Assembly: GCF_001690495.1 (NCBI RefSeq)
Contig: NZ_LZGS01000035.1
Location: 512,512-576,511, forward strand
Reading direction: 5' to 3'
Length of the DNA: 64,000 nucleotides
DNA from: Gilliamella sp. App4-10
Lineage (GTDB): Bacteria; Pseudomonadota; Gammaproteobacteria; Enterobacterales; Orbaceae
Shown: piece by piece, positions 29,948 to 41,557 of the stretch
Numbering within the stretch: position 1 is the stretch's first letter
Layout: each line of letters opens with the position of its first letter
Program-made: the position numbers and the translations under genes
Notes under the pieces: generated by a model
Database searches by the model: none
What the model was told of the DNA's origin: nothing
The model's input: only the letters and a program-made list of their open reading frames with translations

Positions 29948-31237
29948 TTACCAATCTAAGTTAATTAAAAAATCACGTAATTTGGCAAAATCATCAGGCA
30001 TATTATGGGAAAGTAATGTCATATCTGCACGTTCCGCTAGCGCTTTTGGCAGTGGAATTGACTTGCCAAGAATATCTTCAACCACCTCTTTAAATTTAGC
30101 TGGATGCGCCGTACCTAAAAATAGACCATATTCACCGTCTTGCAGTTGATCACGTAATACACGGTAAGCAATTGCACCATGGGGCTCTGACAAATAATTT
30201 TTTTGATTAAGTTCACGAACGGTCTGCTTAGCAACTTCATCAGACACAGCAGCATGACCAAGTGATTTAAGTGCCCAACCTTCTCTTTTATAAATTTCCT
30301 CAATTCGAGGCCAATTATTAGGTTGGCTAACATCCATTGCATTAGATAGCGTTGCAACTGTTGCGTGAGGTTCCCATTTTCCGGTTTCTAAATATCGTGG
30401 TACGGTATCATTCGCATTTGTTGCAGCAATAAAGCGTTTAATTGGTAAACCCATTGTTTTTGCAAGCAAACCAGCTGTTAAATCACCAAAATTACCACTT
30501 GGTACTGAAATCACAAGTTGTTCACGTTGCTTAGGCGTTAGTTGTGCATAAGCTTCAAAGTAATAACAAATTTGCGCTAGCAATCGGCTAATATTGATAG
30601 AATTAGCAGAATTCAAACCAATGTTAGTTTTTAATTCCTCATCATCAAATGCTTTTTTAACTAACGTTTGGCAAGCATCAAAGTCACTTTGAATCGCAAT
30701 AGTATGGATGTTATCACCAAGTGTACAAAAAAGTTTTTCCTGTAATGGGCTAATTTTTCCCGCGGGATATAAAATTACGACCCGAATATTAGGTAAATGA
30801 TAAAATGCATGGGCGACAGCGGCTCCAGTATCACCAGATGTAGCGGTTAAAATAGTAATTTTTTTATCTGCTGCAACTTGGACTAATGCTTGCGCCATAA
30901 AACGTCCACCAAAATCTTTAAATGCGAGCGTTGGCCCGTGATAGAGTTCTAGTGAGCCAATATCTGCTTCTACCGATTTTACAAGGGCAGGAAATTGGAA
31001 CGCATTGTTAACAAGCCTATGCATATCATCAAAGCTGATCTCATCACCAATAAAAGCAGATAAGATTTTAGCACTACGAGTCACAAAATCGAGTGTTAAT
31101 AATGATTCAATTTCGTTTATAGAAAACTTAGGTAGCTCTTGAGGGAAGAATAAACCTTGCCCTCTTCCTAATCCTTGTTGCACCGCATCAGCAAAACTAA
31201 CTTGCTGGTAATGATCTTTTAAGTTATACAATTTCAT
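29948..31237 (-). CDS. thrC: Threonine synthase
   Basis: 429 aa (E. coli 428). The PLP lysine is K107 in GPTLAFKDFGGRFM; TATSGDTGAA and SVPSGNFGD are also present. It converts homoserine phosphate to threonine. A 113-bp gap separates it from thrB and holds an imperfect hairpin (31274-31284 / 31294-31305), so a second promoter or processing site is possible. Confidence 0.97.
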   Translation of the reverse strand: MKLYNLKDHYQQVSFADAVQQGLGRGQGLFFPQELPKFSINEIESLLTLDFVTRSAKILSAFIGDEISFDDMHRLVNNAFQFPALVKSVEADIGSLELYHGPTLAFKDFGGRFMAQALVQVAADKKITILTATSGDTGAAVAHAFYHLPNIRVVILYPAGKISPLQEKLFCTLGDNIHTIAIQSDFDACQTLVKKAFDDEELKTNIGLNSANSINISRLLAQICYYFEAYAQLTPKQREQLVISVPSGNFGDLTAGLLAKTMGLPIKRFIAATNANDTVPRYLETGKWEPHATVATLSNAMDVSQPNNWPRIEEIYKREGWALKSLGHAAVSDEVAKQTVRELNQKNYLSEPHGAIAYRVLRDQLQDGEYGLFLGTAHPAKFKEVVEDILGKSIPLPKALAERADMTLLSHNMPDDFAKLRDFLINLDW

Positions 31238-31350
31238 AATATATTCCAGTTATCTTTATGCTTTAATTTTGTGCTTTTTCTGATATTAACTTAATCAGCA
31301 AAAAGTTGGCGTCTTCTTAGGTTTAACTCGATTTTTTATAATCAATAAAC

Positions 31351-32289
31351 TTAGATCACTCTTGCACCTTGGGTATCTATTTTACAAATATGGGTAAAAC
31401 CTTCATCATTTTGTAAATAACTATGTTTAAGCAGTAATTCAATTTGCTGAGCAGTTTCAAGCTTATCGGCAATCACAAACATTGTTGGACCAGAACCGGA
31501 AATACCCGATGCCAACGCACCAAGTTGTTTAACCCGTTTTTGTGTTTCATCAAAGTGAGGCAATAGCTGTTTACGATAAGGTTCCGCAATATTATCAAAA
31601 AGCATTGTCGCAGCTAGCTTAGATTGCTTGGTATAACAAGCATGCAAGAACCCACCAACATAGCGCCCATGCGCTATACAATCAGCTTTTTGATACTGGG
31701 CAGGTAATATTGCGCGCGCATCAGCGGTTGAAACCTTAATGCCTGGATATGCCATTACCCAGTACCACTCTTCAAAATGCGGTATCGATTCACTAATGAT
31801 GCCCATTTCATCAAGGATAAGTTGCATTCCACCCAAATAGCAGGGCGCCACATTATCATAATGCACACTACCCGAAATACGTCCTTCAAGTTCCCCCATC
31901 ATTGAAAGCATTTCAAACTCATTAAATGGTTTATCAAAAAACTCATTTAAAGCAACAAATGCCCCAACCACAGAGCAAGCACTTGATCCTAGCCCCGAGC
32001 CAATTGGCATATTTTTTTCAAGCGTCATACTGACAGGCAATTTTTTACCCATTGCTTGGCAAAAGCGCTGCCAACATTGATAAACAATATTATATTTAGG
32101 ATCATAGGGTAGTTTTTTGACAAATTGACCTTTGCTAGTAAGGGAAAATTCGTTAGTAGATTCAACGGTAATACAGTCCCCCAGCATCGCACCACTAATC
32201 GGGCTAATTGCTGCACCTAATATATCAAAGCCAACACTAATATTGGCCATTGATGCGGGTGCATAAACAGTTAAAGATTTATGACTCAT
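31351..32289 (-). CDS. thrB: Homoserine kinase
   Basis: 312 aa GHMP kinase (E. coli 310). The ATP loop is [17 protein letters not shown] and the C-terminal motif is GSGPTMFVI. The ATG directly follows the thrA TAA, and a GGGGG ribosome binding site lies inside the thrA end, indicating coupling. Confidence 0.97.
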   Translation of the reverse strand: MSHKSLTVYAPASMANISVGFDILGAAISPISGAMLGDCITVESTNEFSLTSKGQFVKKLPYDPKYNIVYQCWQRFCQAMGKKLPVSMTLEKNMPIGSGLGSSACSVVGAFVALNEFFDKPFNEFEMLSMMGELEGRISGSVHYDNVAPCYLGGMQLILDEMGIISESIPHFEEWYWVMAYPGIKVSTADARAILPAQYQKADCIAHGRYVGGFLHACYTKQSKLAATMLFDNIAEPYRKQLLPHFDETQKRVKQLGALASGISGSGPTMFVIADKLETAQQIELLLKHSYLQNDEGFTHICKIDTQGARVI

Positions 32290-34746
32290 TTAACCCCCAA
32301 TTTTGCCAGATGTAGTTCGTAAAATATCAGCAAAAACACCTGCTGCTGTGACATCATTCCCTGCACCATAACCACGTAAGACCAAAGGAATTGGTTGGTA
32401 ATAACGTGTATAAAATGCTAAGGCATTTTCGCCATTTTTGACTTTATAAAGAGGATCTTCACTATCGACAGCTTCAATTCTAACACTGCATTGATTGTTT
32501 TCGATGCTACCCACATAACGTAATACTTTACCTTGTTTTGCCGCTTGTTCTGATTTTGCTTTAAACTCTAAATCTAATTGCGGTAATTTAGCCATAAACT
32601 CATCAATACTACCTTGTGCATATTCAAGAGGTAATACGGACTCGACATTGATTTGATCCAATTCTAATTGTAAACCTGATTCTCTAGCTAAAATAAGTAA
32701 CTTTCTAGCTACATCGGTTCCAGATAGATCGTCTCGAGGATCAGGTTCAGTAAAGCCTTTTTCTTTTGCTAATTTAGTGGCTTCGGACAATAACATTCCC
32801 TCATCAAGTTTTCCAAAAATAAAAGAGAGCGAACCTGATAATATGCCAGAGAATTTAATTAGTTCATCCCCAGCATTAAGTAGATTTTGTAAATTTTCAA
32901 TAACGGGTAAACCAGCTCCAACATTGGTGTCGTACTGAAATTTACGTTTACTTTTTTCGGCTTCTTGACGTAAACGTAAATAATAAGCCATTGAACTTGT
33001 ATTTGCTTTTTTATTTGGCGTGACAACATGAAAGCCATTAGCTAAAAAGTCTGCATATTTATCAGATATTTCACAACTAGAAGTACAATCAACTAAAATT
33101 GGATTAAGTAATCGATTATTTTTAGCAAACTCAATAATTCCATCTAACGAATAACTATTTTCACTGTGCTTAATTTGCTCTCGCCAATTTGAAAGATCGA
33201 TACCATCGCGATTAAGAACGTTATGTTTAGAATTAAATAACCCACAAACACGCAAATCGATCTGTTTGTTTTTAAGCCATGCTTGTTGACGTTCGATTTG
33301 ATCGATTAATGCACCACCAACACCACCAACACCAATCACAAACACATCAAGCATTTTATCAGTACCAAATAACATCTGATGTGCAACACGTACGCCCATC
33401 ACGGCAACATCATTATCAACCACAACTGAAATAGACCGTTCAGATGAACCTTGTGCTATAGCAACAATATTTATATTGGCTCTAGCAAGTGCTGTAAAGA
33501 AGTTAGCCGATAAGCCTCGCAATGTCCGCATACCATCGCCCACAACGGAAATAATAGCAAGTCTTTCGATCACTTCAATCGGTTCAAGTAATCCATCTTT
33601 TAGTTCTAAGAAAAATTCATCGCTCAATGCTTCTTCTGCCCGATAAAGTTCAGTTTGAGGTATACAAAAACTGATACTATATTCTGATGAAGATTGAGTA
33701 ATAAGTACGACTGAAATACCTGCATAAGACATTGCAGAAAAAACACGTGCTGACATACCAACCATACCTTTTAATCCAGGACCAGAAACATTGATCATTG
33801 CCATATCATTTAAATTGGTGATACCTTTTACTGGTGTAGTTGAATCAACAACATTAGCACCAATCAGTGTTCCCGGTGCATCGGGATTATTCGTATTTTT
33901 AATTAAACAAGGGATTTGGAACTGGGCAATAGGTAAAATTGTTCTTGGATGAAGTACTTTTGCACCAAAATATGAAAGCTCCATGGCTTCTTGATAAGAC
34001 ATCGTTGTAAGCAGTTTAGCATCGGGTACAATACGAGGATCACAGGTATAAACACCATCAACATCTGTCCATATTTCACAGCTATTAGCGCGTAAGCATG
34101 CCGCGAGTACCGAAGCTGAATAGTCTGAACCATTACGCCCAAGAACAACTAACTCGCCTTTCTCATTACCTGCTGTAAAACCAGGCATTAAAATAATATG
34201 ATCTTGTGGGATACGCATTTCACTAATTCGGTGTGAAGACTCTGCAATATCGACCGTTGATTCTAAATAGCTACCTTCTGCAATTAACATTGCGACTGGA
34301 TTGATTACAGTAACTAAATGCCCCTTAGCTTTTAATAGTTCTACCATAATGGCGATAGAAAGTTTTTCACCACGACAGATAATTGATGCATTAATGCTAT
34401 CAGGGCATTGACCTAATAAACCAATACCCTTAAGCAATTGCTTAATATTATTTAATTCATCAAGCGCAAAGCGCTTCATCTGTTCATAAGCAAAATTAGG
34501 TTGTGCTTTTGCAATACCTTCTAATAAATCAGCAAAGATTTTTTCAGCATCATAGATATTATTTTGTATATCTTGTCCTGCAACTGTTTTTTCAACCATT
34601 GCAACTAAATGGTTGGTAATTTTAGCTGGTGCCGATAAAACAGCAGCGGTTTGCTCTTGTTTAGCATTATTTTTAATAATCTCTGCAACTCGCAAAAAAC
34701 GTTCTACGTTAGCAACAGATGTTCCTCCAAATTTTAAAACTTTCAT
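32290..34746 (-). CDS. thrA: Bifunctional aspartokinase I / homoserine dehydrogenase I
   Basis: 818 aa (E. coli 820). The aspartokinase domain opens [16 protein letters not shown]. Two ACT-type regulatory regions lie around 320-450, and the homoserine dehydrogenase NAD loop is [15 protein letters not shown]. It catalyses the first and third steps from aspartate to threonine. A leader peptide and attenuator lie upstream. Confidence 0.98.
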   Translation of the reverse strand: MKVLKFGGTSVANVERFLRVAEIIKNNAKQEQTAAVLSAPAKITNHLVAMVEKTVAGQDIQNNIYDAEKIFADLLEGIAKAQPNFAYEQMKRFALDELNNIKQLLKGIGLLGQCPDSINASIICRGEKLSIAIMVELLKAKGHLVTVINPVAMLIAEGSYLESTVDIAESSHRISEMRIPQDHIILMPGFTAGNEKGELVVLGRNGSDYSASVLAACLRANSCEIWTDVDGVYTCDPRIVPDAKLLTTMSYQEAMELSYFGAKVLHPRTILPIAQFQIPCLIKNTNNPDAPGTLIGANVVDSTTPVKGITNLNDMAMINVSGPGLKGMVGMSARVFSAMSYAGISVVLITQSSSEYSISFCIPQTELYRAEEALSDEFFLELKDGLLEPIEVIERLAIISVVGDGMRTLRGLSANFFTALARANINIVAIAQGSSERSISVVVDNDVAVMGVRVAHQMLFGTDKMLDVFVIGVGGVGGALIDQIERQQAWLKNKQIDLRVCGLFNSKHNVLNRDGIDLSNWREQIKHSENSYSLDGIIEFAKNNRLLNPILVDCTSSCEISDKYADFLANGFHVVTPNKKANTSSMAYYLRLRQEAEKSKRKFQYDTNVGAGLPVIENLQNLLNAGDELIKFSGILSGSLSFIFGKLDEGMLLSEATKLAKEKGFTEPDPRDDLSGTDVARKLLILARESGLQLELDQINVESVLPLEYAQGSIDEFMAKLPQLDLEFKAKSEQAAKQGKVLRYVGSIENNQCSVRIEAVDSEDPLYKVKNGENALAFYTRYYQPIPLVLRGYGAGNDVTAAGVFADILRTTSGKIGG

Positions 34747-34908
34747 ATCACACCTTACTTATTATCATAATTTATGCCATTATTATTTGAGTTATTGTTT
34801 TTAGCGCTTGCTTATAGGTATCAAAAAAATCTTGTAGTATTATCACGCTATTTTCATTTTTAACTTATTTCTTTGTTTACGTTAACTATATTACTTTCAT
34901 ACAAAATA

Positions 34909-34938
34909 AAAACCCGCCTTTAAGGGCGGGTTTTTTAA
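34909..34938 (-). terminator. thr operon attenuator (terminator form)
   Basis: AACCCGCC (34911-34918) pairs with GGCGGGTT (34925-34932), with a T run on the minus strand. The upstream arm of this hairpin can instead pair with AGGGCGGGTT at the end of the leader ORF (plus-strand complement at 34956-34965), forming an antiterminator. Confidence 0.85.
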
Positions 34939-34953
34939 TATCTTTTGGAAAAA

Positions 34954-35025
34954 TCAACCCGCCCTAGATCGCATAATAGTACCTAAAGTGCCAATGATGT
35001 TTGTCATACTAGTTAAAATTATCAT
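34954..35025 (-). CDS. thrL: thr operon leader peptide
   Basis: A 23-aa ORF (MIILTSMTNIIGTLGTIMRS then RAG) starts at 35025 with a GAGG ribosome binding site. It has 4 Thr and 5 Ile among 23 residues, the amino acids that control the E. coli thr operon. Its last codons contain the antiterminator arm, as expected for translation-coupled attenuation. The sequence differs from E. coli thrL, so the call rests on composition, position and RNA structure. Confidence 0.85.
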   Translation of the reverse strand: MIILTSMTNIIGTLGTIMRSRAG

Positions 35026-35063
35026 GATTTCCCTCGGAAATTATTAAATTAAGCTCAAAACAA

Positions 35064-35094
35064 AACAGCCCGACATTTTCATGTCAGGCTGTAA
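35064..35094 (-). terminator. Terminator of the 35096-35425 gene
   Basis: ACAGCC-GACAT / ATGTC-GGCTGT hairpin followed by a T-rich stretch on the minus strand. It insulates the thr leader from the upstream gene. Confidence 0.8.
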
Positions 35095-35095
35095 T

Positions 35096-35425
35096 TTAAA
35101 AAACCTTTTTGCTGTTTTCGTACTCATTGACAACTTTATTTAATGCTAGATATATGCTTTGAGCATCTTGTTTCTTTAATGCTTCATCTAAAATATTAAG
35201 ATACGATAACATCAATTTTTGATTATCTTCGGCAAATTGTGGAGATATTTCCTGATCTTCATATAACATAACATATGTGCGAGCAAATCCAAAAATCAAA
35301 AAATAAACTGACGCATTTTTTGGATCTTCTTGAATTAGTACTCTCATTGCATTTCGTAGTTTTACATAACTATCTGTACCAGGCAAACTTGTCGCAAATG
35401 TTTTCGTTACATCAGAAAATGTCAT
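35096..35425 (-). CDS. Hypothetical protein, 109 aa
   Basis: I do not recognise this family. The frame extends 5 codons to a TTG, but the ATG at 35425 (MTFSDVTKTFATSLPGTDSY) has TGAGG about 10 nt upstream. No signal peptide or cysteine is seen. It is predicted mostly helical, with one hydrophobic patch (SVYFLIFGFARTYVML) that is short for a membrane span. It stands alone with its own terminator, which argues for a real gene. Confidence 0.75.
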   Translation of the reverse strand: MTFSDVTKTFATSLPGTDSYVKLRNAMRVLIQEDPKNASVYFLIFGFARTYVMLYEDQEISPQFAEDNQKLMLSYLNILDEALKKQDAQSIYLALNKVVNEYENSKKVF

Positions 35426-35563
35426 TGCCTTAAACCTCAATCAAATTCATAAGAAGAAAGGATAGCAACCCATTAGCAGAAGTGCAAGTCTATTTTGTTT
35501 ACCAACCATAATTTTTTTGTTTCCAGTAAAAATCAGCTACAAAACTCAATAATAAGGATTATA

Positions 35564-36319
35564 TTATTTATCTTCTTTACAAACAGTCAATCCTGCCGGC
35601 GCTTGTGCAACAGGCATTATTTCAATTGAATTGACATTGAAATGAGTTGGTGTATTAACTAACCAAGAGACAGTATTGGCAATATCTTCAGGAGTAATAA
35701 ATTCAACGCCTTGGTAAATCGCTGAAGCCTTTTCGTTATCGCCATGAAATCGAACATTTGAGAACTCTGTACCACCACATAATCCAGGCTCAATATTAGT
35801 GACCCTTACTTTTTTTCCTAATAAATCTGTCCGCAAATTAGCACTAAACTGTTTAACAAAGGCTTTAGATGCACCATAAACATTCCCACCTTTATAGGCA
35901 TAAGTGCCAGCCACAGATCCAAGATTAATGATATAACCAAAATTGCGATCAACCATTTCTGGTAAAATTTGTCGAGTTAAATTTACTAGCCCAATAATAT
36001 TGGTTTCAATCATTGTTTCCCAATCGTTATAATCTGCTTCATAAGCAGGCTCTAAGCCTAATGCTAAACCTGCATTATTAATCAAAACGTCTATGGGTTG
36101 GAATTCATTCGGTAATTGTAACAAAATGGTATTCACTGCATCTTTTTTAGTTATATCTAATGGCAATGACAAAAAATTAATACCTAATTCATCTGCAAGT
36201 TTTTGTAGTTTATCTATACGCCTAGCTACACCTATTACTTTATAACCGTCTGCAATTAGCTTACGGCAAATGGCTTGCCCAAAACCAGAGGATGCACCAG
36301 TAACTAAAGCTATATTCAT
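35564..36319 (-). CDS. ydfG: NADP-dependent 3-hydroxy acid dehydrogenase YdfG
   Basis: Short-chain dehydrogenase of 251 aa (E. coli 248). The cofactor loop is TGASSGFG; NNAGLALG and the catalytic YGASK are present. The C-terminal EPGLCGGTEFSNVRF is nearly identical to E. coli YdfG. It oxidises serine, allo-threonine and other 3-hydroxy acids and reduces malonic semialdehyde. Confidence 0.95.
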   Translation of the reverse strand: MNIALVTGASSGFGQAICRKLIADGYKVIGVARRIDKLQKLADELGINFLSLPLDITKKDAVNTILLQLPNEFQPIDVLINNAGLALGLEPAYEADYNDWETMIETNIIGLVNLTRQILPEMVDRNFGYIINLGSVAGTYAYKGGNVYGASKAFVKQFSANLRTDLLGKKVRVTNIEPGLCGGTEFSNVRFHGDNEKASAIYQGVEFITPEDIANTVSWLVNTPTHFNVNSIEIMPVAQAPAGLTVCKEDK

Positions 36320-36451
36320 ATTAAATCCCCTTATAAACTAAAATGAAAATTTGAGTATATTTCGATAAACTACAATATGCATACACAACAAATAAACTAA
36401 AACACCTACTTCCCTGAAATTTTTTCACAAAAATATTTATCTAATACGTAT

Positions 36452-36476
36452 AAAAAACCCGCTTAATGAGCGGGTT
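36452..36476 (-). terminator. Terminator of uspA
   Basis: AACCCGCT / AGCGGGTT hairpin with a T6 run on the minus strand, 14 nt after the uspA stop. Confidence 0.88.
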
Positions 36477-36489
36477 GATATTTAATACT

Positions 36490-36942
36490 TCATTTAGCAG
36501 ATTCTTGCACAGGTTCTTCATCTTTTAATGGCACAATTAAAGTATCAATATGAGTACTATTGATAAGTTGACGAGCAGAAGACATTAACTTACTCCAAAA
36601 GTCCTGATGATGGCCACACACGACTAAATCAGCACCATATTCGTGAATTGCCTCAATTAATACTTGGTCAAATTCTCCATTTCCTGAAAGAGTGTGAGCA
36701 ATAGGATAACCCGCATCATCTGCCAATTTATTTAATGCAATGTGTGCATCTTCAGTAATTCGATCTTTCATATCATTCATATTAATATCAACCAAACCAG
36801 TATAAAGATCAGAATAGTTAATACCAACATGAATCAATGATATTTGAGCATTATACGGCCTAGCCATAGAAACTGCTTTTTCGACAAGAACTTCACTTTC
36901 AGGCGATAAATCCACTGCAACTAATATGTGTTTATAAGCCAT
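36490..36942 (-). CDS. uspA: Universal stress protein A
   Basis: 150 aa (E. coli 144). It opens [19 protein letters not shown] and keeps the UspA-type [19 protein letters not shown]. It is a cytoplasmic stress protein. It follows pit on the same strand with a 64-nt gap; pit and usp genes are also neighbours in E. coli. Confidence 0.95.
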   Translation of the reverse strand: MAYKHILVAVDLSPESEVLVEKAVSMARPYNAQISLIHVGINYSDLYTGLVDINMNDMKDRITEDAHIALNKLADDAGYPIAHTLSGNGEFDQVLIEAIHEYGADLVVCGHHQDFWSKLMSSARQLINSTHIDTLIVPLKDEEPVQESAK

Positions 36943-37006
36943 AATACGTTACTCCTTCCTATTTGATGCTCAGGTTAAATTACAAATTGATATTCTCTTT
37001 TTACTA

Positions 37007-38521
37007 CTAAATTAATTTTTGAGCAAGCCAAAAAAGTGATCCAGATAGCAAAATCGAAATTGGAAGTGTTAAAATCCATGTTAACGCAATATTTTTAATG
37101 GTTTTACCCTGTACTCCACCACCATCAACGATCATTGTACCAGCAACAGATGATGAAAGAACTTGGGTTGTCGATACTGGCATACCGGTATAACTTGCAA
37201 TCCCAATTGATAAAGCCGTTGTGATTTGTGCCGACACCCCCTGTGCGTAAGTCATACCTTTTTTACCAATTTTTTCACCTATAGTAATAGCTACACGCCG
37301 CCACCCTATCATTGTTCCAACTGCCAACGCCGAAGCTACCGCAATAATGATCCAAATAGGCGCATATTCAACAGTTTTGAGCAAATCATTATTTAAAGAT
37401 TTTAAATATTGTTTGTCTTCTGGTGGCACATTAGGTTGTTTGGCAACATGCAAAACAGTATCAGATAAACATAATAATATACGTCTAGCCTGAGATCGTT
37501 GTTCTACATTTAACGATTGATAATCATTAATTTTATTAAAAAGTGAATTCGCTATTCCAATAGTGATGAAGGAACGAGAATAATCACAATGATATTGATT
37601 CAAATCTGTAATAGGAATGTTTGCATCAATCGCAGATTGTTTACCTATCACAGTTGTTAAATCTTCACTATGCGAAACAAAATACTCTTCAATATTATGG
37701 ATTGCATTACGGGTATTAGTAATATCATAAGTAGGAGCATTCATATTAACGATAAAACCAGCAGGGGCAATTCCCATTAACACTAACATTAATAAACCAA
37801 TTCCTTTTTGCCCATCATTAGCACCATGAGAAAAGCTCACGCCAGCAGCCGATATAATAAGCATGATACGGATCCAAAACGGTGGCTTTTTCTTGCCATA
37901 GAGTTTTTCACGCTGTTCAGGCGTCATAAAAATACGTTCTCTTTTTTTACTGCTCTTTTTACTTTGCCCTTTACGTGTCCAATATTTACGTAGAAAAAAG
38001 ATCATTAACCCGGCAATAACAAGACCAACTATTGGTGAAATAATCAAGGATAAAAAGATTTGGAGCATCTTAGGGATATTAAGCGCATCAATGATTGATG
38101 TATCCATAATCAATGCATTTGCAAGTGCCACTCCAATAATAGAACCAATTAAAGTATGTGAACTTGATGCAGGAATACCAACATACCAAGTACCTAAATT
38201 CCAAATAATTGCTGCAAATAAAATAGAAAATACCATAGCAAGCCCATGAGCCGAACTGACATTAAGTAATAAATCAGTTGGTAACAAGTGCACAATTGCA
38301 TAAGCAACACTAAGCCCACCAAGTAACACGCCAAAGAAATTAAATACTCCTGCCATAAAAACTGCGAGTTGTTCTTTAAGTGCCCTTGTATAAATAACAG
38401 TGGCAACAGCATTGGCGGTGTCATGAAATCCATTGATAGCCTCGTAAAAAAGTACAAAAAGTAAAGCAAAGGCTAATACTATAATGGTTGAAAATTCTAA
38501 ATCAGCAAATAGATGAAACAT
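37007..38521 (-). CDS. pit: Low-affinity inorganic phosphate transporter (Pit family)
   Basis: 504 aa (E. coli PitA 499). The two PHO4 signature repeats are [11 protein letters not shown] near the N terminus and [12 protein letters not shown] in the middle. A charged cytoplasmic loop (about 185-215) follows the first set of spans. It moves metal-phosphate with protons across the inner membrane. Confidence 0.93.
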   Translation of the reverse strand: MFHLFADLEFSTIIVLAFALLFVLFYEAINGFHDTANAVATVIYTRALKEQLAVFMAGVFNFFGVLLGGLSVAYAIVHLLPTDLLLNVSSAHGLAMVFSILFAAIIWNLGTWYVGIPASSSHTLIGSIIGVALANALIMDTSIIDALNIPKMLQIFLSLIISPIVGLVIAGLMIFFLRKYWTRKGQSKKSSKKRERIFMTPEQREKLYGKKKPPFWIRIMLIISAAGVSFSHGANDGQKGIGLLMLVLMGIAPAGFIVNMNAPTYDITNTRNAIHNIEEYFVSHSEDLTTVIGKQSAIDANIPITDLNQYHCDYSRSFITIGIANSLFNKINDYQSLNVEQRSQARRILLCLSDTVLHVAKQPNVPPEDKQYLKSLNNDLLKTVEYAPIWIIIAVASALAVGTMIGWRRVAITIGEKIGKKGMTYAQGVSAQITTALSIGIASYTGMPVSTTQVLSSSVAGTMIVDGGGVQGKTIKNIALTWILTLPISILLSGSLFWLAQKLI

Positions 38522-38590
38522 AATATATCTTTCTGTTGTTAATTAGCACCACTATTATCCTTGAGAATAGGCTAATGAGCAAAACAATTT

Positions 38591-39562
38591 TTACATTTTT
38601 TGTTGGGCATAACGTGCCGCTAAAAAGGCACAAATCATTAATTGGATTTGATGGAAGATCATTAAAGGTAAAATCATAATGCCTATTATTGATATGGGAA
38701 AAAGAACACTTGCCATTGGAATACCACTCGCTAAGCTCTTTTTCGAGCCACAAAATACAATTGTGATTTCATCTTCTTTGCTAAAACCTAAAAATCTTGC
38801 ACTATAAGTGGTAATAAATAACACTATAGTCAATAGAATAATCGAGAAAAATAGAATGTTTAATAATGATAAAAAACCAACTTGCAACCATATACCATTA
38901 ACTACCGCATCACTAAAAGCAACATAAACTACTAATAAAATCGACAGGCGATCTATTTTAGAAATAACGCTTTTATATTTATTTATCCATTTGCCAATAA
39001 AACGTCTAGATAAATGCCCAACAATAAAAGGCAACATCAGTTTTAACATAATAGAGCTAATCGCATCAATTATGTTCATTGATGTCGAAGCTTGGGTATG
39101 CATTAATAATCCAACCAAAAGAGGGGTAATAAAAACACCTAATAAAGTTGATGCAGATGCACTACAAACAGCTGCTGCTACATTACCTTTTGCTATTGAA
39201 GTGAAAGCTATAGCTGATTGTACTGTTGCCGGTAAAACACAAAGATAAATAAAGCCTAAATAAATATCTTGTGATAAAAAATTTGGCACCAACAATTGCA
39301 TCATCAAACCTAATATAGGAAAAATCACAAAGGTAGTAGCAAATATTAATAAATGCAATCGCCAATTCTTTATGCCAACAACAATTGCTTGAAAAGAGAG
39401 TTTGGCGCCATGCATAAAAAAGAGTAAGCCAATAGCGAAGGTTGTAAGGTATTCAAAAACAGTTTTGGTTTGTCCTTCACAAGGAAAAACACTAGCTGTA
39501 ATCACAACACAAATTAAAATCCATAAAAATGAATCAATCTTAAATCGTTGCAGTATATTCAT
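38591..39562 (-). CDS. Bile acid:sodium symporter family protein (YfeH-like)
   Basis: 323 aa with about ten hydrophobic segments. The arrangement FLWILICVVITASVFPCEG, LLFFMHGAKLS and the late VFCGSKKSLASGIPMA motif match E. coli YfeH and the SBF-like subfamily. The natural substrate is not known. It is monocistronic, upstream of pit on the same strand. Confidence 0.85.
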   Translation of the reverse strand: MNILQRFKIDSFLWILICVVITASVFPCEGQTKTVFEYLTTFAIGLLFFMHGAKLSFQAIVVGIKNWRLHLLIFATTFVIFPILGLMMQLLVPNFLSQDIYLGFIYLCVLPATVQSAIAFTSIAKGNVAAAVCSASASTLLGVFITPLLVGLLMHTQASTSMNIIDAISSIMLKLMLPFIVGHLSRRFIGKWINKYKSVISKIDRLSILLVVYVAFSDAVVNGIWLQVGFLSLLNILFFSIILLTIVLFITTYSARFLGFSKEDEITIVFCGSKKSLASGIPMASVLFPISIIGIMILPLMIFHQIQLMICAFLAARYAQQKM

Positions 39563-39596
39563 GGTTTTTAGTGTCTTTAATTAAAAACAATTAAAA

Positions 39597-39618
39597 AAAT
39601 CGCCACAAAAGTGGCGTT
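39597..39618 (-). terminator. Terminator of the rpsU-dnaG-rpoD operon
   Basis: CGCCAC-AAAA-GTGGCG hairpin followed by T7 on the minus strand, just after the rpoD stop. Confidence 0.88.
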
Positions 39619-39636
39619 ATATGTAAATGATAAAAT

Positions 39637-41475
39637 TTATTCTAAGAAACTACGAAGCACATCGGATCGACTTGGATGGCGCAACTTACGCAAGGCTTTA
39701 GCTTCAATTTGACGAATACGTTCTCGTGTAACATCAAATTGTTTACCGACTTCTTCTAGCGTATGATCCGTATTCATATCAATACCAAATCGCATACGTA
39801 ACACTTTGGCTTCTCTTGGCGTTAATCCAGATAAAATATCACGTGTCGCACTGCGTAGGCTTTCAGACGTAGCTGCATCTAACGGTTGCTCAAGAGCAGT
39901 ATCTTCAATAAAGTCACCTAAATGGGAATCTTCATCATCCCCAACAGGTGTTTCCATTGAAATGGGCTCTTTAGCAATCTTAAGCACTTTACGAATTTTG
40001 TCTTCAGGCATTTGCATGCGTTCTGACAACTCTTCAGGCGTTGGTTCACGACCAATCTCTTGTAACATTTGACGTGAAATACGGTTTAGTTTATTGATTG
40101 TTTCAATCATATGTACTGGAATACGAATTGTTCTTGCTTGGTCAGCAATGGATCGAGTAATGGCTTGCCTAATCCACCAAGTCGCATAGGTTGAAAATTT
40201 ATAACCACGACGGTATTCAAACTTATCAACCGCTTTCATCAAACCAATATTACCTTCTTGGATAAGATCTAAGAATTGTAATCCGCGATTGGTATATTTC
40301 TTCGCAATAGAGATAACGAGACGCAAATTAGCCTCAACCATTTCTTTCTTAGCACGGCGTGCTTTAGCTTCACCAATAGACATGCGCCGATTAATATCTT
40401 TGATTTGCTCAATAGAAAGGTTAGTTTCTATTTCAATTTGCTGCAATAGATTGATCTGAACTTGAATAGGTTCTTCAAATTCTTTCAAACTTATAGCAAA
40501 TGCGCCTTTAGCTGTTAATGCCTTTTGATACCAGCTCATATTATTTTCATTACCAGTAAAATGCGTCATAAACTGCTTTTTCGGCATTTTGCATTGTTCC
40601 ACACAGATCTTCATAATTGCACGTTCATGTGTTCTAACGCGCTCCATCATGCTTCTCATGTTATTAACAAGAATATCAAACTGCTTAGCAACTAAACGAA
40701 ATTGTTTGAATATTTCTGATAAGTTTTCAATCTCTTTTTGCGCTTTTTTATGAGCTCGACCATATTTTTTAATAGCATCCGATGTTTTATCATGTTGCTC
40801 TTTTAATTCAGCAAATTTAGCTCTGGCAACTTCAGGATCAATAGAAACATCATCATCAGTTGAAGAATCGCTTTCTTCATCCTCATTCTCATCGTCGCTA
40901 TCATCAATGTCAATTTCGGTTTCACTAACTAACTCTTCAGGTAGTTCTTCAGAGACTTCCTCAGCATTTGGATCAACAAAACCGGTAATCAAATCAGATA
41001 AGCGAACCTGTCCGCTTTCGATCAAATTATATTGCTCTAAAAGATAGGTAATGGCTTCTGGATATTCGGATACTGACGTTTGAACCTGATTAATGCCATC
41101 TTCAATACGTTTAGCAATATCAATTTCACCTTCACGTGTTAACAACTCAACCGCGCCCATTTCGCGCATATACATACGAACAGGATCGGTTGTTCTACCA
41201 ATTTCTGACTCAACATTAGATAATACTAATGCTGTTGCTGCTTCAACGGCTTCCTCATCAGGGACATTATCTGAAAGTAATAACTCATCAGAATCTGGGG
41301 CTTCTTCAAGCACTTGAATGCCCATATCATTAATCATTTGGATAATATCTTCAATCTGATCTGAATCAATAATCTCTTCAGGTAAATGATCGTTGACATC
41401 AGCATAGGTCAGGTATCCTAGCTCCTTACCTCGAATGATTAGGAGTTTTAGCTGTGATTGAGAATTTTGCTCCAT
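39637..41475 (-). CDS. rpoD: RNA polymerase sigma factor RpoD (sigma 70)
   Basis: 612 aa (E. coli 613). All regions are present: 1.1 at the start, the acidic non-conserved insert (about 180-215, rich in Asp/Glu), region 2 ([20 protein letters not shown] and [15 protein letters not shown]), region 3 and the region 4 HTH ([20 protein letters not shown]). It is the primary sigma factor and the last gene of the macromolecular synthesis operon. Confidence 0.99.
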   Translation of the reverse strand: MEQNSQSQLKLLIIRGKELGYLTYADVNDHLPEEIIDSDQIEDIIQMINDMGIQVLEEAPDSDELLLSDNVPDEEAVEAATALVLSNVESEIGRTTDPVRMYMREMGAVELLTREGEIDIAKRIEDGINQVQTSVSEYPEAITYLLEQYNLIESGQVRLSDLITGFVDPNAEEVSEELPEELVSETEIDIDDSDDENEDEESDSSTDDDVSIDPEVARAKFAELKEQHDKTSDAIKKYGRAHKKAQKEIENLSEIFKQFRLVAKQFDILVNNMRSMMERVRTHERAIMKICVEQCKMPKKQFMTHFTGNENNMSWYQKALTAKGAFAISLKEFEEPIQVQINLLQQIEIETNLSIEQIKDINRRMSIGEAKARRAKKEMVEANLRLVISIAKKYTNRGLQFLDLIQEGNIGLMKAVDKFEYRRGYKFSTYATWWIRQAITRSIADQARTIRIPVHMIETINKLNRISRQMLQEIGREPTPEELSERMQMPEDKIRKVLKIAKEPISMETPVGDDEDSHLGDFIEDTALEQPLDAATSESLRSATRDILSGLTPREAKVLRMRFGIDMNTDHTLEEVGKQFDVTRERIRQIEAKALRKLRHPSRSDVLRSFLE

Positions 41476-41557
41476 AAAAGGTATCCACTTTAGTTATTTG
41501 GTCATCTATATTATATATGTAGAACTATATCTGAAAATCTACATATACCCTATATAT

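Noticed and set aside
29766..29954. 62-aa ORF on the minus strand between thrC and nrdR
   Set aside because: It starts inside the thrC end, covers the thr terminator and has no ribosome site or recognisable domain.
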